Part shown: positions 21,439 to 29,723 of the stretch, one piece after another | How positions within the stretch are numbered: position 1 is the stretch's first letter | How the letters are laid out: every line of letters begins with the position of its first letter | Source of the DNA: Verrucosispora sp. NA02020 | Lineage (GTDB): Bacteria > Actinomycetota > Actinomycetes > Mycobacteriales > Micromonosporaceae | Assembly: GCF_013364215.1 (NCBI RefSeq) | Contig: NZ_CP054923.1 | Span: 2,604,001-2,668,000, forward strand | DNA length: 64,000 nt | Reading direction: 5' to 3' | The notes under the pieces: generated by a model | What the model was told of the DNA's origin: nothing | The model's input: only the letters and a program-made list of their open reading frames with translations | Database searches by the model: none | Made by a program: the position numbers and the translations under genes

Positions 21439-21786
21439 ATGACCGAGGTAACCCCAGACCAGACGGGTGGTGGCGGTGAGCCACCACCGTCGCCACCTCC
21501 GGCATCGCCGGACAACGGCTGGCGCAGAGAATATTGGAGCCGGAACCTCCGGCTCATGGTCATCCTGTTGGCCATCTGGTTCATCGTCTCGTTCGGGTTC
21601 GGCGTTCTGCTGGTCGAACCGTTGAACGAGATCGTCATCGCCGGCTTCCCGCTCGGCTTCTGGTTCGCCCAACAAGGATCGATCTATGTCTTCGTGGTCC
21701 TGATCTTCGTGTACGCGAAGATGATGGACCGTCTCGACCGCCAGTTCGGTGTCGACGAGCAGGAGACCGAGGGGGCGGCGTCGTGA
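21439..21786 (+). CDS. DUF4212 small subunit of a sodium/solute symporter
   Basis: This 115-residue protein starts with ATG 21439 after a strong AGGAGGG site. The DUF4212 pattern is visible: REYWSRNLRLMVILLAIWFIVSFGFGVLLVEPLNEI and GFPLGFWFAQQGSIYVFVVLIFVYAKMMDRLDRQFGVDE, giving two membrane helices. Proteins of this family are always found beside an SSS-family permease, as here, and are thought to be an accessory subunit. The 4-bp overlap (GTGA) with the permease indicates coupled translation. Confidence 0.92.
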   Translation: MTEVTPDQTGGGGEPPPSPPPASPDNGWRREYWSRNLRLMVILLAIWFIVSFGFGVLLVEPLNEIVIAGFPLGFWFAQQGSIYVFVVLIFVYAKMMDRLDRQFGVDEQETEGAAS

Positions 21787-23468
21787 GCCAGATCCAACTC
21801 TGGACCCTCATCTTCATCGGCGCCTCGTTCGCCGTGTACCTCTACATCGCCTGGCGCAGCCGGGTGAAGGAGACCGCCGGCTTCTATGTGGCCGGTCAGG
21901 GGATCCCCACCATCGCCAACGGTGCCGCTGTCGCGGCCGACTGGATGTCCGCGGCCTCGTTCATCTCGATGGCCGGCCTGATCGCCTTCCTCGGCTCGGA
22001 CGGTTCCATCTATCTGATGGGCTGGACCGGCGGTTATGTGCTGCTGGCCCTGCTGATTGCGCCCTACCTGCGCAAGTGGGGCAAGTTCACCGTGCCCGAG
22101 TTCGTCGGTGACCGCTACTCGGAGCTGGTCCGCACCGTCGCCGCCGTGGCCGCCATCATCATCTCGTTCACCTATGTGGTCGGGCAGATGCGCGGTGGCG
22201 GCATCGTGTTCAGCCGATTCCTCGGCCTCGACGTCACCGGTGGTGTCATCGTCGCCGCTGTGATCATCGGCCTGTACGCGGTGCTCGGCGGCATGAAGGG
22301 CATCACCTGGACCCAGGTGGCCCAGTACTCGGTGCTGATCGTCGCCTATCTGATCCCTGCGGTGGCGGTGGCCCAGCAGATGACCGGCATCCCGATCCCG
22401 CAGGTGTCCTTCGGGCAGATCCTCGACGAGCTCAACGCGATCAGCCTGGAGCTGGGGATGGCCCAGTTCACCGACGCGTTCGCGGCGCGGCCGCAGATCG
22501 ACGTGTTCCTGGTGACCATGTCGCTGATGATCGGCACCGCCGGCCTGCCGCACGTGATCGTTCGCTTCTACACCACGAAGAGCGTGCGCGGAGCCCGCTA
22601 CTCGGCGTTCTGGGCACTGCTGTTCATCGCCCTGCTCTACACCACGGCTCCGGCCGTCGGCGCGTTCACCAAGTTGAACCTGTTGCAGGGCGTCAACGGC
22701 GTGTCGGCCGACGCGTTGCCCGCCTGGGTGGACAACTGGGCGGCGACCGGCCTGGTCACCGTCGGGGATGGCGTGACGACGATCGGATCGGTCAGCAACA
22801 ATCCCGCCTCCGGCGCGGACCTGATCGTCAACAACGACATCCTGGTGTTGGCCAGCCCGGAGATCGCCGGCCTGCCGGCCCCGATCGTGGGTCTGGTCGC
22901 CGCTGGTGGCCTGGCCGCCGCGATGTCCACCGCTGCCGGACTGCTGCTGGTCATCTCCTCGTCGTTCTCGCACGACCTCTACTTCCGCCGGGTCAAGCGG
23001 GACTCGACCGACAAGCAGCGGCTGCTGGCCGGTCGGATCGCGATGGGTCTGGCGGTGCTGATCTCGATCTACGCCGGAATCAACCCGCCTGCCTTCGTGG
23101 CCCAGGTGGTGGCGTTCGCGTTCGGCCTGGCGGCGGCGAGCTTCTTCCCGGTCATCGTGCTCGGCATCTTCTGGAAGAGATGCAACTCGGCGGGTGCGGC
23201 AGCCGGCATGATCACCGGCATGGTGTTCACCGCCACCTACATGATCTATACGTTGCCGGTGTTCGGCACCGCGGCCAACCCGCACATCCTCGACATCAGC
23301 CCGGAGGGCATCGGCACCATCGGTGCCATCGTCAACTTCATCGTGACGATCGTGGTGTCGAAGATGACGGCGCCGCCACGGGACGAGATCGCGGAGATGG
23401 TGGAGAACATCCGCTACCCGTCCGAGCGTCGCCCCGTGGCTGCCGGCAACGTCACCGGAACGCCCTGA
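21783..23468 (+). CDS. Sodium:solute symporter, VC_2705 / ActP-like family
   Basis: This 561-residue permease has about 13 membrane segments. SSS-family features are visible: FYVAGQGIPTIANGAAVAADWMSAASFISMAG near the start, a region resembling the sodium-binding helix (GLAAAMSTAAGLLLVISSSFSHDLY) and the long hydrophobic helices around it. Relatives carry acetate or other short organic acids with sodium. The exact substrate cannot be told from the sequence. The unit ends in a 17-bp hairpin. Confidence 0.88.
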   Translation: MSQIQLWTLIFIGASFAVYLYIAWRSRVKETAGFYVAGQGIPTIANGAAVAADWMSAASFISMAGLIAFLGSDGSIYLMGWTGGYVLLALLIAPYLRKWGKFTVPEFVGDRYSELVRTVAAVAAIIISFTYVVGQMRGGGIVFSRFLGLDVTGGVIVAAVIIGLYAVLGGMKGITWTQVAQYSVLIVAYLIPAVAVAQQMTGIPIPQVSFGQILDELNAISLELGMAQFTDAFAARPQIDVFLVTMSLMIGTAGLPHVIVRFYTTKSVRGARYSAFWALLFIALLYTTAPAVGAFTKLNLLQGVNGVSADALPAWVDNWAATGLVTVGDGVTTIGSVSNNPASGADLIVNNDILVLASPEIAGLPAPIVGLVAAGGLAAAMSTAAGLLLVISSSFSHDLYFRRVKRDSTDKQRLLAGRIAMGLAVLISIYAGINPPAFVAQVVAFAFGLAAASFFPVIVLGIFWKRCNSAGAAAGMITGMVFTATYMIYTLPVFGTAANPHILDISPEGIGTIGAIVNFIVTIVVSKMTAPPRDEIAEMVENIRYPSERRPVAAGNVTGTP

Positions 23469-23492
23469 CCCGAATCATCCACATCGGCACCC

Positions 23493-23535
23493 CACCGGTC
23501 GCCGGCCCCACACAGGTGGGGGCCGGCGACCGGTG
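23493..23535. terminator. 17-bp hairpin between convergent genes
   Basis: Left arm 23493-23509 is the exact reverse complement of right arm 23519-23535, with a 9-nt loop. It lies between the symporter stop (23468) and the ABC permease stop (23591), so it serves both directions. Confidence 0.85.
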
Positions 23536-23590
23536 AGCATCCACGAACGATCGGCGCACTCGACCTCAGCCGCCCGGTCCACGGCCCGGG

Positions 23591-24355
23591 TCAGCGATCG
23601 AGTTGGAGCCGGGCCCAGGCGGTGATGGTCAGTGCGGCGAAGATTGCCGGTACGACCGTGACCAGGGCGAGTTGTGCGGGGCTCACGGCGTCGGGTCGTA
23701 GCGCCCACAGGGCGGGTGCGGCGATGGGGAACCATGCTCCGGTACCGGCGATGGCGGTGACCTGTGCGGTGACGATCAGCCCGATGGTGGTGGCGATGCC
23801 GGGCAGCAGTCCTCGTCCGAGTGTCGCCGCCCACGCGGCCGGGGTGGCGACGAGGGCCGACGAGACGGTGAGCACGAGTTGTCGCCCGAGAGCCGCGCTG
23901 ACGTCGGTGTTCCAGGCGCCCAGGCCGAGAAGCGTCCCGGTCAGCGCGATCGCGGCGGTCAACGCGATGGCCACCAGTGCCGTCCAGAACAGGTGCGACA
24001 GCAGCTTGGCCGCGACGAGGACCGGTCGGGAGACGGGCTGGGCGAACAGGCCGGTGACGGTGGCGTCGCTGAATTCGCGGCCGACGAGCCAGCTCAGGGC
24101 GACGCCGAAGGCGAGCAGACCGCCGGCGGCGGTGCTCTGCGCGGCGACGCCGGTCAGCAGGGCCCATCCGGTGGCGTCGGCCAGTGGACCGAGCTGCGCG
24201 ATGACCTGGTCGTTTCCGCTGCGGGCCGCGTAGGTGAGCGCGCTGGTCAGGATGGTGATGCCGGCGACGAGCAGGACGGTGGTGGTGCGGATGACCCTTG
24301 AGGCCGCCAGTTTGTGGAGTTCGACGTCGAGTGCGGCGGTCAGGGCGGGAGTCAT
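23591..24355 (-). CDS. ABC-2 type transporter permease
   Basis: This 254-residue protein has six hydrophobic segments, such as TTTVLLVAGITILTSALTYAA, SAVLVATPAAWAATLG and TVVPAIFAALTITAWARLQ, typical of one ABC-2 export permease. It is the last gene of a TetR-ATPase-permease operon and overlaps the ATPase gene by 4 bp. The substrate is unknown; such pairs often export hydrophobic compounds. Confidence 0.85.
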   Translation of the reverse strand: MTPALTAALDVELHKLAASRVIRTTTVLLVAGITILTSALTYAARSGNDQVIAQLGPLADATGWALLTGVAAQSTAAGGLLAFGVALSWLVGREFSDATVTGLFAQPVSRPVLVAAKLLSHLFWTALVAIALTAAIALTGTLLGLGAWNTDVSAALGRQLVLTVSSALVATPAAWAATLGRGLLPGIATTIGLIVTAQVTAIAGTGAWFPIAAPALWALRPDAVSPAQLALVTVVPAIFAALTITAWARLQLDR

Positions 24356-25077
24356 CGCGGGTGGTCCTGTTCGTGCTGGTAGACGAGGGCGAAGAAGGTG
24401 CGTTCCAGGTCGGCGGTGTCGGGTTCGAGGGTGCCGATGAGCCGCCCGCGGTTGACGACGGAGATGCGGTTCGCGATGCGGGCCACCTCGTCGAGGTGGT
24501 GGCTGGAGACCAGGATCCCGGCACCGGCTTCGGCCCGTCGGGACAGGACGGTGCGCAGCCGGATCACGCCGGCCGGGTCGAGGGCGTTGGTGGGTTCGTC
24601 GAGGACGATCAGGTGAGGGTGGTGCTGTGTCGCGGCGGCGAGACCGAGGCGCTGCCGGTTGCCTTGCGACAGCCGTCGGGTGGTGATGGTGGCGTACCGG
24701 GTCAGGTCGAGTTCGGTCATGGCGTGTTCGGCCAGGCTGGCGGCTTCTGCGGCGGGTCGGCGGCGGAGGCGTGCGGCGAGCCGCAGGTTGGTCCGGACGT
24801 CGAGTTCGGGGTAGGCGAAGGGGTGTTCGACGAGATGGCCGACCCGGGCCCAGTCGTCGGCGGTGAGCTGGGTCAGGTGACGGCCGTTGATCTGGCAGGT
24901 GCCGGTGGTGGGGTGCAGCATGCCGAGGATCAGACGCATGAGGGTCGTCTTGCCGGCGCCGTTGAGACCGACGAGGGCGTGGATCTCGCCGGGGTGCACG
25001 GTGAGGTCGATGCCGAACACGCCCGCGCCGTCGCCGAAGTCGTGGGCCAGGGCGGTGGTCGTGAGTCGTTCAGTCAT
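24352..25077 (-). CDS. ABC transporter ATP-binding protein
   Basis: This 241-residue ATPase has Walker A LVGLNGAGKTTLMRLILGML, signature LSQGNRQRLGLA (a Q in place of the usual G-G), Walker B LIVLDEPTNALDPAG and H-loop VSSHHLDEVARIA. It energises the ABC-2 permease encoded after it. Its start (ATG 25077) overlaps the end of the TetR gene by 8 bp, so regulator and exporter share one transcript. Confidence 0.92.
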   Translation of the reverse strand: MTERLTTTALAHDFGDGAGVFGIDLTVHPGEIHALVGLNGAGKTTLMRLILGMLHPTTGTCQINGRHLTQLTADDWARVGHLVEHPFAYPELDVRTNLRLAARLRRRPAAEAASLAEHAMTELDLTRYATITTRRLSQGNRQRLGLAAATQHHPHLIVLDEPTNALDPAGVIRLRTVLSRRAEAGAGILVSSHHLDEVARIANRISVVNRGRLIGTLEPDTADLERTFFALVYQHEQDHPR

Positions 25078-25645
25078 GGCGGGTGCCCTCGACGGTGTCC
25101 AGGGCGACGCTGATGGCGTCGGTGAGGCTGGTGGGCGGCGTAGCCGTCGCCCATTCCAGGAGGGCGCAGGTCAGTGCCGCGAGAGCGACGGCGGCGGCGA
25201 CCCGGGCGGGTAACGGCGGGACGCCGTCGGTGATGAGTCGGTCGGCGATGGCCGTCTCGGTGGCCGCAGTGGTGCGGGTCATGCCGGCGCGCAGGGTCGG
25301 GGAGTGGGCCACGATCCGGACGCGGCGTCGTGTGGTCTCGTCCGCCAGGTCGTCCAGGCGCGTCAGCGCTGCGCGCAGACCGCGCGTGACCCGGTGCAGC
25401 GGTGGCAGTGTGTCCGGTTGCCCGGCCACTGCCTCGGCGATCAGGGGGTCGTACGGGTCGTCGAGGACGACCATCTCCTTGCTGGTGAAGTAGCGGAAGA
25501 ACGTCATCTCCGAGACCCGGGCGCGGGCGGCGATCTGGGCGACGGTGGTGCCCTCGAATCCCTGTAGTTCGAACAGGTCCAGGGCGTGGCTGACCAGGCG
25601 GTGACGGGTGTCGGCCCGTTTGCCGTGCAGGGGTGGTTGCCTCAC
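25070..25645 (-). CDS. TetR-family regulator of the adjacent ABC exporter
   Basis: This 191-residue repressor has the N-terminal helix-turn-helix TRHRLVSHALDLFELQGFEGTTVAQIAARARVSEMTFFRYFTSKE. GTG 25645 was chosen. The frame is open upstream and an ATG at 25669 is possible, but it would place the start inside a perfect palindrome that looks like the operator. The gene heads the operon and probably represses itself and the exporter until a ligand binds. Confidence 0.86.
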   Translation of the reverse strand: MRQPPLHGKRADTRHRLVSHALDLFELQGFEGTTVAQIAARARVSEMTFFRYFTSKEMVVLDDPYDPLIAEAVAGQPDTLPPLHRVTRGLRAALTRLDDLADETTRRRVRIVAHSPTLRAGMTRTTAATETAIADRLITDGVPPLPARVAAAVALAALTCALLEWATATPPTSLTDAISVALDTVEGTRHD

Positions 25646-25651
25646 CCGTCG

Positions 25652-25670
25652 AATGTTAGTCACTAACATT
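25652..25670. promoter_or_regulatory. Perfect palindromic operator, TetR type
   Basis: AATGTTAGT-C-ACTAACATT is a perfect 9-bp inverted repeat around one base. It ends 6 bp before the GTG start of the TetR gene and stands out as AT-rich in high-GC sequence. It is the likely binding site of that regulator. Confidence 0.8.
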
Positions 25671-25740
25671 CCGCGAGTCCAGGCATCCGAACCGCAACGG
25701 CGGGTGGAGTGATCATGGCGGCGCGGGGAAGCCGGGGAGG

Positions 25741-25778
25741 GCGTGTCTGTCGGCGATCGGCCCCGACAGGCATCACGC
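25741..25778 (+). promoter_or_regulatory. Hairpin just before the nhaA ribosome binding site
   Basis: CTGTCGG (25747-25753) pairs with CCGACAG (25763-25769), and an outer stem GCGTG (25741-25745) pairs with CACGC (25774-25778). The fold ends 2 nt before ACGGAGG (25781-25787), so it could influence access to the nhaA start. No known riboswitch family was recognised. Confidence 0.4.
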
Positions 25779-25796
25779 GTGACGGAGGCCCGGTTC

Positions 25797-27098
25797 ATGG
25801 CGGAAGTGCATCGAGACTCTCCTTCGCCCCGGTATGGCAGGTTCCGGCGATGGGTGTCGTTGGAGACCACGAGTGGGGCGCTGCTCCTCGTGGCGGCCGT
25901 CGCGGCGCTGGTGGTGGCGAACTCGCCGTGGCGCGGGGCCTACGCCAGCCTCTCCGCAGCGAGGATCGGGCCGTCCGACCTGCATCTGGATCTGTCCGTG
26001 TCGGCGTGGGCGGCCGACGGGCTGCTCGCGATCTTCTTCTTCGTGGTGGGTGTGGAGCTCAAGCAGGAGATCGTCGCCGGGAGTCTGCGCCGGCTCGGCG
26101 AGGCGGCGGTGCCGGTGCTCGCTGCGGTCGGCGGGATGCTGGCTCCGGCCGTGGTCTTCGTGGTGGTGGTCGTGGCGCGGGGCGACCCGGCGGCGTTACG
26201 CGGCTGGGCGATTCCGACCGCCACGGACATCGCGTTCGCGTTGGCCGTCCTGGCGATCTTCGGTCGGGGTCTACCCGTCGCGCTCCGCACGTTCCTGCTG
26301 ACCCTGGCGGTGGTCGACGACCTGTTGGCGATCATCGTGATCGCCGTGTTCTACAGCGGCGATCTCGACGGGCTCGCTCTCGTGCTCTCGTTCGCCGCGG
26401 TGGCACTGTTCGCGGTGGTTGCCCGGTCGAGACGACCGAGCTGGTGGCTGTTGCTGCCGGCGGCGGCGCTGGCGTGGGGTTTCATGCACGCGTCGGGGGT
26501 GCACGCGACCATTGCCGGGGTGCTGCTCGGGCTCTGCGTGACGGTCCGGCCGGTCTTCGGCGAGCCCGAGGGTCGGGCCCACCGGTTCGAGCAGGCCGTG
26601 CGTCCCGTCTCGTCCGGCTTCGCGTTGCCGGTGTTCGCGTTCTTCGCCGCAGGCGTCACGCTCGTCGACGGCGAGGGCATCGGGGTCCTGTTCGCCCAGC
26701 CGGTGCTCCTGGCGATCGTGCTCGCCCTGGTGGTCGGCAAACTCCTCGGCGTGCTCGGGGTCACGGCGTTGGTCACGCGGTTCACCGGTCTGCGGTTGCC
26801 GGATGCGATCGGGGTACGTGACCTGTTGCCGATCGGGTTCCTCACCGGCATCGGGTTCACCGTCTCGTTGCTCATCTCGGAGCTGTCGTTCCCCGATGCC
26901 GTGCACACCGACGGTGCGACGGTCGGCGTGCTGGCCGGTACGCTGCTCGCCGCCTTCCTCGCTGCGCTCACCCTGCGGTGGGACGCCCGTAGGGCGCGGG
27001 AGCGGGACATGAACAGGGACGGTGTCGTCGACAGCGACACCCGTCCGATCCGCGATCCCGCCGAGGAGGAACCCGGCCCGGGGTTCGGGAGCCGATGA
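25797..27098 (+). CDS. nhaA: Na+/H+ antiporter NhaA
   Basis: This 433-residue antiporter exchanges sodium (or lithium) for protons at the inner membrane. Family marks are VSLETTSGALLLVAAVAALVVANSPW, LLAIFFFVVGVELKQEIVAG, WAIPTATDIAFALAVLAIFG, and FLLTLAVVDDLLAIIVIAVFY with the paired aspartates that bind the ion. The C-terminus is a short charged tail. ATG 25797 follows ACGGAGG; upstream starts lie within the hairpin region. It neighbours the Mrp antiporter and Trk genes, forming a cation-homeostasis block. Confidence 0.95.
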   Translation: MAEVHRDSPSPRYGRFRRWVSLETTSGALLLVAAVAALVVANSPWRGAYASLSAARIGPSDLHLDLSVSAWAADGLLAIFFFVVGVELKQEIVAGSLRRLGEAAVPVLAAVGGMLAPAVVFVVVVVARGDPAALRGWAIPTATDIAFALAVLAIFGRGLPVALRTFLLTLAVVDDLLAIIVIAVFYSGDLDGLALVLSFAAVALFAVVARSRRPSWWLLLPAAALAWGFMHASGVHATIAGVLLGLCVTVRPVFGEPEGRAHRFEQAVRPVSSGFALPVFAFFAAGVTLVDGEGIGVLFAQPVLLAIVLALVVGKLLGVLGVTALVTRFTGLRLPDAIGVRDLLPIGFLTGIGFTVSLLISELSFPDAVHTDGATVGVLAGTLLAAFLAALTLRWDARRARERDMNRDGVVDSDTRPIRDPAEEEPGPGFGSR

Positions 27099-27118
27099 GC
27101 ACAGCGCCGGCCCCGCAC

Positions 27119-27142
27119 GCACGGACCCGCCGCGGGTCGTGC
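27119..27142. terminator. Hairpin between nhaA and the 38-codon ORF
   Basis: GCAC-G-GACCCG (27119-27129) pairs with CGGGTC-GTGC (27133-27142) with one bulged G and a 3-nt loop. It follows the nhaA stop by 20 bp and touches the stop of the minus-strand small ORF, so it could end both units. Confidence 0.5.
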
Positions 27143-27258
27143 TACTGGCCGACCAGAAGTCGCATCAGCAACGCCATGAGGGCCACGAACAGCACGGCAC
27201 CGGCGAGGACGAGGATTCCGCCGTTGGCGTCACACCATTGGCTCCATCGGGAGGGCAT
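27142..27258 (-). CDS. 38-residue single-span membrane protein after mnhG
   Basis: ATG 27258 to TAG 27144 encodes MPSRWSQWCDANGG followed by one hydrophobic helix (ILVLAGAVLFVALMALLMRLL) and ends VGQ. GGAAAGGAAC lies about 10 bases upstream of the start. It starts 5 bp after the mnhG stop and would be the last gene of the Mrp operon. No family is recognised. The coding claim rests on the ribosome binding site, the clean helix and the operon position. Confidence 0.6.
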   Translation of the reverse strand: MPSRWSQWCDANGGILVLAGAVLFVALMALLMRLLVGQ

Positions 27259-27263
27259 CACTG

Positions 27264-27602
27264 TCACCCGTTCCTTTCCGGCTGATCGGTGATCTCGCCA
27301 GGGTCGGTGTTGCTGCTGAATCGGTGACCGGACAGCACGGCGGACCGGGCGATCACCATGCCGCCGACGGCCGAGGTGGCCAGTTGCAGCACGATGGCGA
27401 TGATCGCCTTGACCGTGTTCGACAGGTGGGGGTCGAGGAAAGCCGCTCCGGCGACGATGAACGTGATGCCGAGCCCGGCGGCGGTGGCCACTGCCGAGGT
27501 GCGGGTGTAGGGGTCGGGCAGGCGGTGCAGTCCGATGGCCGCGGCGACGAAGATGGCCGCGCCGAGGAGTGCGAGGACCTGTCCCACGATCTCCAGGATC
27601 AT
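27264..27602 (-). CDS. mnhG: Na+/H+ antiporter subunit G (MnhG/MrpG)
   Basis: This 112-residue protein has three hydrophobic segments. The MrpG pattern is clear: VGQVLALLGAAIFVAAAIGLHRLPDPYTRTSAVATAAGLGITFIVAG. The RLPDPYTRTSA segment is the most conserved part of the subunit. It overlaps mnhF by 4 bp. The last part (SSNTDPGEITDQPERNG) is a charged tail. Confidence 0.93.
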   Translation of the reverse strand: MILEIVGQVLALLGAAIFVAAAIGLHRLPDPYTRTSAVATAAGLGITFIVAGAAFLDPHLSNTVKAIIAIVLQLATSAVGGMVIARSAVLSGHRFSSNTDPGEITDQPERNG

Positions 27603-27856
27603 CGGCGTCCGTTCGCGATCGCGCGGGCCAACGAGACGGCGGCGAGGAACGCCACCAGGGTGGCGACCAGGACCAGGTCGAAGGTGCCGTGGCGGTGGGC
27701 GCGTACGCCGATCAGTGCGATGAGACCGATGACGGCGAAGGTGAGCAGGTCGGCGGCGATGGCCCGATCGGCGGGGGTGGGTCCACGGGCGATGCGGTAG
27801 GCCGACACGAGGAAGGCGAATCCGCAGCCGGCGGTGGCGATGTCCAGAAGGATCAT
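27599..27856 (-). CDS. mnhF: Na+/H+ antiporter subunit F (MnhF/MrpF)
   Basis: This 85-residue protein has three hydrophobic segments with the MrpF core YRIARGPTPADRAIAADLLTFAVIGLIALIGV, where RxxxGPtxxDRxxA is the family signature. It overlaps both neighbours by 4 bp. Confidence 0.92.
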   Translation of the reverse strand: MILLDIATAGCGFAFLVSAYRIARGPTPADRAIAADLLTFAVIGLIALIGVRAHRHGTFDLVLVATLVAFLAAVSLARAIANGRR

Positions 27857-28212
27857 GGTCGGTCTCCGAGGCTCAAGGCGAGCAGCATGCGTCGTTCCAT
27901 GTCGCGAAGGTCGGCCAGGGCGCTCTCGGTGTCCTGGTGGTACATGGAGTGCACGAGCAGCGCCTGACCGTCCTGGTCGTGGGCGACCACGCCGAGGGTG
28001 AGGGTTCCGGGCGTGAGAGTGATGAGCACCCCGATGAGCGCCACGTGCAGGTCGGTGCGGGAGTCCAGCGGCATGCGCACCACACGGGGGGTGGTGGTCA
28101 GGCCCGGCGTCAGGATGTCGACCAGGACCGTCCAGGAGGACTGGACGATCTGGCCGGCGAACCAGAGCGTGAACAGCACGAGCCGGATCGGAAGGGTGAG
28201 TACGCGTGTCAT
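27853..28212 (-). CDS. mnhE: Na+/H+ antiporter subunit E (MnhE/MrpE)
   Basis: This 119-residue protein reads from ATG 28212 (MTRVLTLPIRLVLFTLWFAGQ). MrpE features are visible: TPRVVRMPLDSRTDLHVALIGVLITLTPGTLTLGVV, then HSMYHQDTESALADLRDMERR. It is shorter than many MrpE proteins (about 160 residues) because it has one N-terminal helix instead of two. It overlaps mnhD and mnhF by 4 bp. Confidence 0.9.
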   Translation of the reverse strand: MTRVLTLPIRLVLFTLWFAGQIVQSSWTVLVDILTPGLTTTPRVVRMPLDSRTDLHVALIGVLITLTPGTLTLGVVAHDQDGQALLVHSMYHQDTESALADLRDMERRMLLALSLGDRP

Positions 28213-29723
28213 CGCCGCACCGCCTCGAGGTAGGAGGAGGTGTCGAGCAGGCCGTCGGCGGCGGTGGAGGCCAGGCCGAGCAGGAACTCCCCGCCGAGGC
28301 CGAGGCAGACGGTGACGGCCGCCAGGATCGCGGCCGGTACGACCAGGCTGGTCTTCACCGTGGTGCGCTCGGCGGTGAGCAGTTGTCCGGTGCCGGCGGC
28401 CGGGTCGTCGGGACTGTCCGGTGGGGGAGACGCGGCGAACACCGCGTTCCAGATCTTCAACATGGACAGCAGCGTGATCAGGCTGACCGCGAGCGTGATC
28501 GCGACCACCGCCAGGTGGCCCGCGTCGGCGGCGGCCATGATGAGGGTCAGTTTGGCCACGAACCCCGACAGCGGTGGCAGGCCGGCCAACGACAGCGCGG
28601 CGAGACCGAAGCTGACCGCCAGCACGGGTTCGCGGCGGACGATTCCCCGGAGCCGGTCGAGTCGGCCGGTGCCGTAGTGGGTCTCTATCGCGCCGGTGGA
28701 CAGGAACAGCGAGGCTTTGACGATCATGTGGTGCAGCAGGTAGAAGATCCCGGCGGTCAGTCCGGCGGGCGTGAACAGGGCCACTCCGAGCAGGATGTAG
28801 CCGATCTGGCTGACCATGTGGAAGGCGAGGATCGAGCGCATGGTGTCCGCGCCGACCGCGGCCAGCACGCCGACGAGCATCGTCGCGCTGAACACGACCA
28901 GGCCGATCCACAGGTAGCGCTGGTCCCCGTCGAACACCACGGCGTAGATGCGGTAGATCGCGTAGATCGCCACCTTGGTGTGCAGGCCGGAGAAGAGGGC
29001 GGTCACCGCCGGGGAGGTCGAGGGGTAGGCGCGGCCCAACCAGCCGTAGGTCGGCACCACCGCCGCCTTCATCGCCAGCGCGAACAGGCAGATCGCGGTC
29101 GCGGCCGCCACCAGCGGTGAGTCGGCGGCGGCGCCGGCGAGTTCGGCGAGGTTGACGGTGCCGGCCGTGCCGTAGAGCAGCGCGATCCCGGCGAGGAGGA
29201 CGGTGGAGACGAAGAGGTTGAACGTGACGTACAACCGGGAGCCGCCCACCGCCGCCGGGTGGCCCTGCTGCCGCCGGGCGAGGATGAACAGCCCGTACGA
29301 CGGCAGCAGCATGACCTCGATGAAGACGAAGAGGTTGAACACGTCGGCGGTGAGCAGCGCGCCGTTGACGCCGGCGGTCAGGGCCAGCACGAGCGGTGCG
29401 AACAGGCGCAGCCGTCCGGTGCCGCTGGCGAGCGCGAACAGGACACATACCAGGGTGAGGAGCCCGGTGACGGTCACCATGAGCGCCGCGAGGGTGTCGG
29501 CGACGAACGGGATCGCGATGCCGGACGTCCAGCCGCCCACGCCATGGGCGAGAACGGTGCCGTCCCGGGTCGTGGTGACCAGGGCGACACCGGCCGCCAG
29601 GTTGGCGGCGAGCACGGTGACCAGCAGCCGGATCGGCCATCGGGTGTCGGCACGCGCGAAGGCGGTGATTCCGGTCCCGGCGAGCGGGACCGCGACGAGA
29701 AGCGTCAGCAGCGTACCGGTCAC
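28209..29723 (-). CDS. mnhD: Na+/H+ antiporter subunit D (MnhD/MrpD)
   Basis: This 504-residue protein has about 14 membrane segments and is homologous to complex I antiporter-like subunits. Visible marks are LLTADVFNLFVFIEVMLLPSYGLFIL with the conserved Glu, AMKAAVVPTYGWLGRAYPSTSPAVTALFSGLHTKVAIYAIYR with the key Lys, and LLHHMIVKASLFLSTGAIE. MrpA and MrpD form the proton channels of the complex. It overlaps its neighbours by 4 bp. Confidence 0.94.
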   Translation of the reverse strand: MTGTLLTLLVAVPLAGTGITAFARADTRWPIRLLVTVLAANLAAGVALVTTTRDGTVLAHGVGGWTSGIAIPFVADTLAALMVTVTGLLTLVCVLFALASGTGRLRLFAPLVLALTAGVNGALLTADVFNLFVFIEVMLLPSYGLFILARRQQGHPAAVGGSRLYVTFNLFVSTVLLAGIALLYGTAGTVNLAELAGAAADSPLVAAATAICLFALAMKAAVVPTYGWLGRAYPSTSPAVTALFSGLHTKVAIYAIYRIYAVVFDGDQRYLWIGLVVFSATMLVGVLAAVGADTMRSILAFHMVSQIGYILLGVALFTPAGLTAGIFYLLHHMIVKASLFLSTGAIETHYGTGRLDRLRGIVRREPVLAVSFGLAALSLAGLPPLSGFVAKLTLIMAAADAGHLAVVAITLAVSLITLLSMLKIWNAVFAASPPPDSPDDPAAGTGQLLTAERTTVKTSLVVPAAILAAVTVCLGLGGEFLLGLASTAADGLLDTSSYLEAVRR

